DNA of 64,000 nt from contig CAZUYC010000112.1 in NCBI GenBank assembly GCA_964624475.1, forward strand, positions 51,510 through 115,509. Reading direction: 5' to 3'. Of this stretch, positions 57,697-64,000 are shown in pieces (the stretch's first letter is position 1; every line of letters begins with the position of its first letter). The stretch is from CAZUYC01 sp964624475. GTDB taxonomy: Bacteria > Myxococcota_A > UBA9160 > SMWR01. The position numbers were made by a program, and so were the translations under genes. The notes beneath the pieces were generated by a model. It made no database searches. It was given only the letters and a program-made list of their open reading frames with translations, and was not told where the DNA came from.

Positions 57697-59978
57697 AGGG
57701 CCTCCACGCGCGCCGGCGTGCTCTTGTGCCAGGGCGTGCCGGCCAGCCAGTCGCGATCCTCGCCGCGCGTGAGGTCGTTCGGAGAGACGCCCGTCGGCAC
57801 CCGGGCGCCGCTCCCGTCCGGGAAGTCGACGCCGAGCCCGTTCGGCAGCGAGATGTGGCCGGGCTGCATGCGGTCCGAGAGCTCGACCGAGACCTCGGCG
57901 CTGCCGCGCCTCGTCGAGAGCCGCACGCGCCCGCCGGCGGCGACGCAGAGGCGCTTCGCGTCTCCCGGGTTCATGCGCAGCGCGCCCGTGCGGTCCTTCT
58001 TCCGCCACTCGGGGTTGCGGATGATCGTGTTGGCGGTGAAGGAGCGGCGCTCGCCGGCGGAGAGCAGGAATGGGAACTCGGCGGAGGCGCCCGGCGGCGT
58101 CTCGGTCGCGAGGCCGTCGAGCTCGTCGAAGAGCTCGGTCACCGCGAGCTGGATGCGGCGGTTCGGCGTACCGAGCCGCTCGAAGTTCTCCTCCCACGCG
58201 TCGATCGCGAAGACGACCGCGCTCTTGCTCGTGAGCAGCGCGTCGAAGAGCGCGTCGCCCGCCTCGCCGGGCTCGTCCGGGAAGCCCGCGCGGGCGAGCG
58301 ACTTCGGGTTGCGCTGCGCCGCGATCTGGCAGAGGGCCCAGACGCCCGCGCCCTCGGCCAGCCCCTCGGGCAGCAGGTCGCCGATCGCGCGGTAGAGGAC
58401 CACCGGCGCGATGCCGACGAGCTCGGGGTTCGCGCCGGCCAGCTCGAAGAACTTCGCCCGGAAGGCCTGGCGGTCCTCGAGCCAGGCCGCGCGCAGGGCC
58501 GACACCGCGTCGGCGGGCAGCTTGCCCAGCGCCTCGAGGAGGCGCGCGTGGAGCTCCGCCTCGGAGAAGAGCCCCGGCGGCGGCGGCAAGAGCGCCTTCC
58601 TCAGGTGGAAGTAGTTGTGCGGGAACTCGAAGTTGAAGAACGTGGCCTCGGCCTTCTCGAACTGGCTCGCGACCGGCAGCACGTAGTGGGCGAGGCGCGC
58701 CGTCTCGGTGAAGGCGACGTCGACCACGACCACGAGCTCGAGCGCCGCGATGGCCTCGCGCATGCGGGCGCTGTCGGCGAGGGAGTGGGCGGGGTTCCCG
58801 CTCTCGACGAGGAGCGCGCGGAAGCGCTTCGGGTGGTCGGTCAGGATCTCCTCCGGGATCGAGTTGCAGGGCGTGAGCCCGCCGATCACGCGGGCGCTCG
58901 TCACGGGCGTGCGTCGCGCGGCGCCTCCGCCGCCTTCCTTGCCGGTCGCGAGCGGCATGAAGGGCACCGGCAGGTAGGCGGCGCCCTGCTTGCCGAAGTT
59001 CCCGGTCAGGAAGACGAGGAGCTTGTGCAGATAGGAGACCAGCGTCGAGTGCCGGTTCATCTGCACGCCCAGGTCCTCGAAGCTGGCCATGCTCGAGGCG
59101 GCGGCGATGCGCCGCGCCGTCGCGCGCACCGTTTCCTCCGGCACGCCGCACGCCGCACAGTACTCGGCCACCGGAAGCGCCGCGAAGTGCGGCAGCACCT
59201 GCTCGAGCCCGTCGGCGTGGGCATCGAGCCATGCGTGCGCGACGAGCCCCTCCTGCACCAGCACGGCGTCGAGCGCCGCCAGGAGCCACGCGTCCGTGCC
59301 GGGCCTCACCTGGAGGTGGACGTCGGCGATCTCCGCGGTCTCGCTGCGCCGCGGATCGACCACGATCAGGCAGCGCCCGGGATCCTTCGCGATCTCGCGC
59401 AGGGTCACGCGCGCGCGCGGGATGCCGTGCGAGAACCACGGGTTCTTGCCGAGGAAGAGCGCCACCTCGCAGTGCTCGAAGTCCGCGCGCGTGTAGCCGC
59501 CCAGCATCTTGTCGGCGACCCAGAACTCGCCCGTCTTCTCCTGGGCCAGGGCGCTCGAGCGATGGATCGAGCCGAGGGCCCTGCGCGTGCTGCTCCCGTA
59601 GGCCCCCGGCAGGTGGTTCCCCTGCCCGCCGCCGCCGTAATAAAAGATCGACTCTCCGCCATGGGCGTCGCGGATCGCGGCGAAACGCGCGGCGACCTCG
59701 GAGATCGCCGTGTCCCAGTCGATCTCCTCGAAGCTCCCGTCGGCGCGGCGCCGCAGCGGCTTCGTCAGGCGGTGCGGACCGTTCTGGTAGTAGTCGATGC
59801 GCGAAGCCTTCTCGCAGGCGTAGCCGCGCGACGCCGGATGCGCGTCGTCGCCGCGCACGCGCCGCAGGCTCCGCCCGTCGGGGCCGCCGAGCTGCACCTC
59901 GATCCCGCAGTTGCACTCGCACAGGATGCAGGCCGTCGACTTCCACTCGGAGGCGCTCTGGGCGGGGCTCTCGGCCAT
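57693..59978 (-). CDS. Molybdopterin-dependent oxidoreductase, formate-dehydrogenase-like
   Basis: A 761-residue enzyme of the DMSO reductase superfamily. Cys17, Cys20 and Cys24 (CILCECNC) and the Cys in RGYACEKA near 53 bind one 4Fe-4S cluster. ALFLGKNPWFSHGI near 175, VVDPRRSETAEIADVHLQVR near 205, and VVVVDVAFTETARLAHYVLP near 425 are pterin-binding segments. The C-terminal domain closes with SLPNGLGVDFPD. No signal peptide is present, so it is cytoplasmic. The start at 59978 has GAGGAG upstream. Relatives are often annotated as assimilatory or formate oxidoreductases, and the true substrate is unknown. It shares a divergent promoter region with the HxlR-type gene. Confidence 0.85.
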   Translation of the reverse strand: MAESPAQSASEWKSTACILCECNCGIEVQLGGPDGRSLRRVRGDDAHPASRGYACEKASRIDYYQNGPHRLTKPLRRRADGSFEEIDWDTAISEVAARFAAIRDAHGGESIFYYGGGGQGNHLPGAYGSSTRRALGSIHRSSALAQEKTGEFWVADKMLGGYTRADFEHCEVALFLGKNPWFSHGIPRARVTLREIAKDPGRCLIVVDPRRSETAEIADVHLQVRPGTDAWLLAALDAVLVQEGLVAHAWLDAHADGLEQVLPHFAALPVAEYCAACGVPEETVRATARRIAAASSMASFEDLGVQMNRHSTLVSYLHKLLVFLTGNFGKQGAAYLPVPFMPLATGKEGGGGAARRTPVTSARVIGGLTPCNSIPEEILTDHPKRFRALLVESGNPAHSLADSARMREAIAALELVVVVDVAFTETARLAHYVLPVASQFEKAEATFFNFEFPHNYFHLRKALLPPPPGLFSEAELHARLLEALGKLPADAVSALRAAWLEDRQAFRAKFFELAGANPELVGIAPVVLYRAIGDLLPEGLAEGAGVWALCQIAAQRNPKSLARAGFPDEPGEAGDALFDALLTSKSAVVFAIDAWEENFERLGTPNRRIQLAVTELFDELDGLATETPPGASAEFPFLLSAGERRSFTANTIIRNPEWRKKDRTGALRMNPGDAKRLCVAAGGRVRLSTRRGSAEVSVELSDRMQPGHISLPNGLGVDFPDGSGARVPTGVSPNDLTRGEDRDWLAGTPWHKSTPARVEAL

Positions 59979-60034
59979 GGGGATCTCCTCGGGGGCGCGC
60001 GCGAACTCGCTCCCGGCTCTCAGTACCTGATTTA

Positions 60035-60049
60035 GTTGCTTTACGCAAC
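60035..60049. promoter_or_regulatory. Inverted repeat GTTGC-N5-GCAAC, likely operator
   Basis: A perfect 5-bp dyad with a five-base spacer lies in the 97-bp gap between the divergent oxidoreductase and HxlR-type genes, in an AT-richer patch. A self-regulating HxlR protein that also controls the operon would fit. Promoter boxes nearby are weak by eye. Confidence 0.45.
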
Positions 60050-60075
60050 CATGATCTCCCGATAGACTGGGGCCC

Positions 60076-60564
60076 ATGGGGCGGAAGCGCTTCGGCGACA
60101 TGAACTGCGGGATCGGCCAGGCCCTCGAGGTGCTGGGCGACTGGTGGACGCTCCTCATCGTGCGCGACGCCTTCTTCGGCGTGCGGCGCTTCGGCGACTT
60201 CGAGCGCGGCCTCGGCATCGCGAAGAACGTCCTCTCCGCGCGCCTGCAGCATCTCGTCGATCACGGGATCTTCGCGCGTGCGGACGTCGCGAGCTCCGGG
60301 CAGCGCTTCGAGTACCGGCTCACCGAGAAGGGCGAAGCCCTGCTGCCGGTCCTGACCGCGCTGCGCGAGTGGTCCGACGAGTGGGTCTTCGGGCGCGGCA
60401 ACGAGCCCGTGATCGTCCAGGACCGGCGCACGGGCCGGCGGCTCCCGAAGCTCCGCGTCACCGACGCCGGCGGCCGGCCGCTCACGCGGCGCGACCTGCG
60501 CACGCTGCCCGGCCCGGGCGCCTCGCAGGAGACGATCCGAAGGCTGCAGCCGCGCGAGCGCTGA
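60076..60564 (+). CDS. HxlR-family transcriptional regulator
   Basis: A 162-residue winged-helix regulator. NCGIGQALEVLGDWWTLLIV near 10 and the RDAFFGVRRFGDFERGLGIA that follows are the family signature. Then come LSARLQHLVDHGIFARADVA and YRLTEKGEALLPVLTALREW. The conserved N-terminal Cys (Cys11), a redox or electrophile sensor in some relatives, is present. It diverges from the molybdopterin oxidoreductase operon, which it probably controls. Confidence 0.9.
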   Translation: MGRKRFGDMNCGIGQALEVLGDWWTLLIVRDAFFGVRRFGDFERGLGIAKNVLSARLQHLVDHGIFARADVASSGQRFEYRLTEKGEALLPVLTALREWSDEWVFGRGNEPVIVQDRRTGRRLPKLRVTDAGGRPLTRRDLRTLPGPGASQETIRRLQPRER

Positions 60565-60666
60565 CGCGCGACGCCGAGGCGCTCGTGGGGCCCGAAGCTC
60601 GCGCCGGCGTCGAGCTCGGTCCGCAAGCGCAGCGCGCAGCGAGGCATCCGCCCCGCGTGCAGCGGA

Positions 60667-60780
60667 CGGGGACGGTGTTCAGATGTTGCGAATTTTCAGA
60701 TTCTCCGGGGGAGAACCCCGCGAGACCCCAGGGCGTGAAGAGAGAATCTGAAAATTCGAAACATCTGAACACCGTCCCCG
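60667..60780. mobile_element. MITE-like inverted-repeat element, 114 bp
   Basis: Arms of 39 bp (60667-60705 and 60742-60780) are inverted repeats with a single mismatch, starting CGGGGACGGTGTTCAGAT. The 36-bp middle has a smaller hairpin CGGGG/CCCCG. The element has no gene and is AT-richer than its surroundings. It lies exactly where an HNH reading frame breaks off (next entry), which suggests insertion. I recall similar GGGGACGGTGTTCAG ends near RAYT genes in environmental bacteria, but cannot check. Confidence 0.75.
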
Positions 60781-60782
60781 TT

Positions 60783-61322
60783 TCACGTACAGCCGGGCAC
60801 CGCGCAGAGGTAGCCGTCGCGCTCCATCACCGGGTCGGGGCGGCGCGCCGGCGGGTCGCGCAGCGTCCAGGTCAGGAGCGCGCAGTCGAGCAGGCCGTCG
60901 AAGACCTCGCCGTCCGTGAAGAAGCGGCCGCGCTCGCGCCGGAGCTGCGCGCGCAGCGTCTCGAGCACCGCCGTGAAGAGCCAGGCCACCTCGCGCGGCA
61001 CCCGCCAGGCGAGCTCCTGCGTCGCCTCGGGGTCGACGTCGGGCGCACACAGTTGGCGCTCCCCGGGCGGGATCGGGTCCTGCGCCCGCTCGGGATGGAA
61101 CTGGCAGCGCTGGAAGGCCCGGTCGTGGCCGGCCCGCAGCAGCAGCGCCCGCTCGACGTCCGCTTCCAGGCGCCGGACGGTGACCCGCTCGGCCCAGGCC
61201 ACCCAGGCCGGCCGCCACTCGCCCTCGATGTCCAGCAGCAGGAACGGGAGCAGGCCCTGGGCCTTGACCCACGAGAGACGCCCGCAGGTCGGTCGACACG
61301 CCCCATCTTCCCGACTTCGCAA
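60783..61322 (-). pseudogene. HNH endonuclease remnant, cut within the HNH motif
   Basis: A 179-residue frame ends with VMERDGYLCAVPGCT and a stop. That end is the first half of an HNH motif (RDGYxCxVPGC), which should continue with a histidine-containing beta hairpin and a second CxxHH. The stop lies three bases inside the region bordering the inverted-repeat element. Beyond the element, on the same strand, LHAGRMPRCALRLRTELD near 60610-60660 resembles the tail of such proteins, so the middle of the motif was probably lost. The N-terminus also seems short: full-length relatives with a DUF222-like domain are longer. The upstream 200 bases, including an AT-rich patch at 61325-61370, show no start for a longer frame. 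Confidence 0.65.
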
Positions 61323-61524
61323 CGGGGTTCAGTGTAGACGAAATAAAAACGAAAGTCAACTGCTCGGAAAGAAGGTCGCCAGGGCGCGAACGATCGCGCG
61401 CGGCCTCGAGGCCTGAAGCCGCTCCCGCCTCGCCCCTCCGCTCGATGAGGGAGTCGAGCTGCGCGCAGCGTCGCGCGGCCAGCCGGCGCGCCCAGGCAGG
61501 ATGGCCGGCGCCCCCCGATGATGC

Positions 61525-63858
61525 TCAGCGGTCCGCCAGCTCGGATCCCGTCGCGCGTTCGACCGCCGCGCCTTCGCCGACCGGCTCCGCCGTCACGATC
61601 CCCTCGCCCCCTGCGGCCAGGTCGACCGTGCAGGTGGCGGTGTTGCCCGCCGCGTCCGTGGCGTGAACGCGCAGCACCGCGCTCTCGGACTCGATCTCCA
61701 AGGCGCGGCGACGGGGCTCGGCCTCGCAGTCGTCGCTGCGCTCGAAGGCGACGAGCTGGCCGTCGCTCACCGGGACTTGGCTGCACCCGAGATCGATCGC
61801 GCTCTCGGGTCGAACGGGACCGCAGGCGTCGCCCGCCGCGAAGGCGACGCGAAGCGTTCCGGCGCCGCGCTCCCCGCGGTCTCCACTCTCGCGGTCCTCG
61901 TCGCGGCGTCTCCGACTGCGGTTGTCGCATCGGTCGTCCTCGTCACCGAGGCGCCTTCGAGCCCGGGCCCCCCTTTCGCCGTCCTCGTCCTCGTCGTCGT
62001 CGTGTCGGGCGCGCCCGCGGCGGTCGTACTCTTCGTCGTGGCGCCCTTCCCTCGGCGTCCGGATGGGCGTGGCCGAGCAGGAGAGGACGGGTGGCGTCCG
62101 GTCCGTGATCCGGCACTGGTCGCTGCAGCAGTCGCCGTTCGTGCGGTTGCCGTCGTCGCACTGCTCGGAGAGCTCGCGCCGGCCATTGCCGCAGCTCTGG
62201 AGATCGCAGGCATCGCCCGCCCCGTCGGCGTCGAGGTCGGCCTGGTCCGCATTCGCGACCTCGGGGCAGTTGTCGAAGGGATCGAGGAGCGCGTCGCCGT
62301 CGCTCTCGGCCGCAGCCACCGTGACGAGGTTCGGAGCGCAACGAAGGCCCGTGGCGCAGTCGGCGTCGGTGACGCACGAGCCGTGGCGCCGCTCGCACCT
62401 CCCACCGGTGCCGCAGAGGTCCGGGGCCGTGCAGTCCGCGTCCTGGGTGCAGGCCGCGCCGGTGAGCTCCACGCAGGTGCCGGAGGTCGTGACGACCTCG
62501 AGCTCGGTGGGGGCGAGTAGACGCTGCACGTCGGCGGCGGCGTCGCGACAGACGGCGCGCGGGTCCGTGCACTCCGCCTGGCTCGCGCACGGACCCTGGT
62601 CCTGGTGGCAGGTGCCGTTCCCGCCACCGCCCGCGATCGGCACGCAGAACTGGCCCACGTCGCAACCCGTGCAGCCGGTCTCGCCGCAGCGGCAGGACGC
62701 CCCGAGGTCGGCGATGCACCCGCCCGGGGGAAGGTAACAGGAGCCGGTGCCACAGTCGGCGCTTGTCGCGCAGGCAGCGCCAGTCGTGGTGCAGATCCCC
62801 GCGCTCGCGCTCGCCACGGGGTCGACGCAGCCCCCCGCGGCAAGCGGTGCGGCGGCCACTGCGGACGCCCGCAGCGAGGCGGTGGGGCTCGGCCCTGCGA
62901 GGAGGGCGGCCTCGCGCGCCCTGAAGACCTGCTTCACGAGGTCGCGGGAGTCGCCATCGCCGTTCAGGTCGCAGCCGCCGTCACCCGCTGGCTGGCAGCC
63001 CACCCCGAGGACGGCGCCGGACTGCTGGCTCTCGGGCGTGATGAAGATGACCGTGTCTCCATCCACGCGGTACGGAAAGCGCGCGTCGCAGGCCTTGAGC
63101 GGGCACGGTGTCACGGCTTGCTCGGTATTGAAGAGCCGCTCGGAGACCAGGTCGAAGACCTGGAGCGCGTCGTCCTCGAGGTCGCCGTCGCGATTGAGAT
63201 CCTCGCCCTGCGAGGCCTCGCGCGTCCGGAACGCCACCAGCCGCTCGCCGAGGACCAGCTCCTCTGCCGCCTGGCGGACTTCGATCATTCGCGGCTCGTC
63301 GACGCGATAGACCTGGACGAGATGGTCCTCCGCATCCCCGTCCCCGTTCCCGTCCACCGCCCCGCCGATGCAGGAGCCGCTCACCGGATTCCGCTTGCCG
63401 CACTCCGGGACCAGCAACCCGACGACGGAGCCCACCACGTCGATGGCCTTCGCTCGCACACCCAGGGACGTCCAGCAGCCGACCCGCGTGGGCCAGTCGC
63501 AGACCTCGACCCATGCCTCGCCGCCGTCGGGGGCCGGAACCCGCGCCGCCAGGAGGTTCCGGGAGAAGGCGACATCCAGCGCCTCGCGCCCGAGATCCTC
63601 GGGGGCACCACCTCCGACCGAGAGATGCACCCGGCCGGCTCCACCTTCCGTGGGCACGAGAAAAGCGGCCGAGCCAGCGGCCACGGCCACCTTCGCCGCC
63701 GGAAGAAGGGTCTTGCGCTGCACGGGCGAGACTGTCGTGTCGAGCACCTCCAGGACGACGTCGTCGAGGAAACCATCGCGGGAGAGGTCCGCATCGAGAT
63801 CCGCCGGGTCGGGGCCGCGGACGAAGAGGTCCCATGTACGGTTCGTGTCGCCCGGCAC
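61525..63858 (-). pseudogene. Cysteine-rich surface protein with calcium-binding repeats, 5' end lost
   Basis: A 777-residue frame from GTG 63858. VPGDTNRTWDLFVRGPDPAD at its start is the middle of a WD40-like propeller repeat (NLVPGDTNxxxDVFVRD), so the true N-terminus with its signal peptide is missing. Then come DLNRDGDLEDD, DGNGDGDAED and DLNGDGDSRD (calcium-type loops), cysteine-rich pairs such as CATSADCGTGSC, CTQDADC and CVTDADCATGLRC, a thrombospondin-3-like DNCPEVANADQADLDADGAG, and EQCDDGNRTNGDCCSDQC, the Myxococcus-type cysteine-rich repeat. A highly charged Asp/Arg tract follows near 625-675, then an immunoglobulin-like end with CTVDLAAGG. It is an extracellular or surface protein; its 5' end is adjacent to an insertion sequence. 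Confidence 0.7.
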
Positions 63859-63903
63859 GAGGTTAGGACACGTAAATAAATAATGGTCGCACCGAGCCCG
63901 TGC

Positions 63904-64000
63904 CTATGACGATCTGGGCCGAATGGCATAGTTCCAATCGCCGTGAAACTTGTGGCGCTCCAGATTCACCCGCTGCATTTCTTCGTCAGTCACCTTGCGG
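63904..64000 (-). CDS. ISAzo13-like transposase, C-terminal end (partial)
   Basis: On the minus strand the window edge encodes 31 residues, KVTDEEMQRVNLERHKFHGD then WNYAIRP, ending at TAG 63906-63904. This is the end of DDE transposases of the ISAzo13 group (VNLxRHxFHGEWNY). The 45 bases between its stop and the surface-protein frame include TTAGGACACG and AAATAAATAA and probably hold the terminal repeat of the insertion sequence. The rest lies outside the window. Confidence 0.75.
   Translation of the reverse strand, partial: RKVTDEEMQRVNLERHKFHGDWNYAIRPRSS

Noticed and set aside
57693..59978. Formate-dehydrogenase-type selenocysteine in the molybdopterin oxidoreductase
   Set aside because: The frame is uninterrupted by TGA, so this enzyme does not use Sec.

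Overview
The window is very GC-rich DNA (coding third positions almost all G or C), gene-dense, with short intergenic gaps, many GTG starts and ATGA/GTGA/TGATG stop-start overlaps. The gene mix (AddB-like nuclease, GmrSD-type restriction protein, aldehyde ferredoxin oxidoreductase, cysteine-rich repeat surface protein, many sensor kinases, LuxR/GntR/HxlR/Crp regulators, RAYT, heptosyltransferase) fits a Gram-negative environmental heterotroph. A myxobacterial, deltaproteobacterial or Binatota-like lineage is my best guess, but no rRNA or other phylogenetic marker is present to prove it. I found no tRNA, rRNA or CRISPR array.

Layout. 0-5.4 kb: AddB-like 4Fe-4S nuclease (-), a truncated small ORF, a geranylgeranyl-reductase-like flavoprotein and a BCAM0308-like protein. 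5.6-10 kb: an accessory island with a RAYT transposase and a long Mrr_N/DUF262/DUF1524/HEPN restriction protein broken by a frameshift; its codon use is less GC-biased than its neighbours. 10-14.6 kb: ABC exporter and carboxylesterase (-), then an SDR (+). 14.6-21.5 kb: a selenium/redox neighbourhood. An AhpD-like protein is read through an in-frame UGA as a CxxU selenoprotein, followed by a bacterial SECIS-type hairpin. It lies downstream of msrA and a lipase-maturation-factor gene, and about 3.4 kb from a fused NADH-dehydrogenase-like/SelD gene that would make the selenium donor. 21.5-29.7 kb: membrane glycosyltransferase-like and TMTC-like proteins, exonuclease III, a two-gene ABC exporter and unknowns. 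30-38.9 kb: LuxR-GntR pair, HtpX, CHASE2 adenylate cyclase and two more polytopic proteins. 38.9-46.7 kb: a mainly coupled run of a haem/copper monooxygenase-like protein, tungsten-type aldehyde ferredoxin oxidoreductase with a MoaD-like partner, a TraB protein, a heptosyltransferase and a histidine kinase. 46.7-55.6 kb: GC-rich repeats, Crp-type regulator, HSL-type hydrolase, hybrid PAS kinase, UvrA, a VapBC module with a palindromic promoter, and a LOG-family protein. 55.6-60.6 kb: nucleotidyltransferase pair, a DsbA-like isomerase, SDR and molybdopterin oxidoreductase operon, and a divergent HxlR regulator. 60.6-64 kb: degraded ground, with an HNH gene cut by a 114-bp inverted-repeat element and a cysteine-rich repeat protein whose 5' end is lost next to an ISAzo13-like transposase.

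The strongest single observation is the UGA-containing AhpD-like gene. The reading frame, family motif, SECIS geometry and linked selD agree with each other. The second is the multi-domain GmrSD-like protein, a candidate phage-defence effector.
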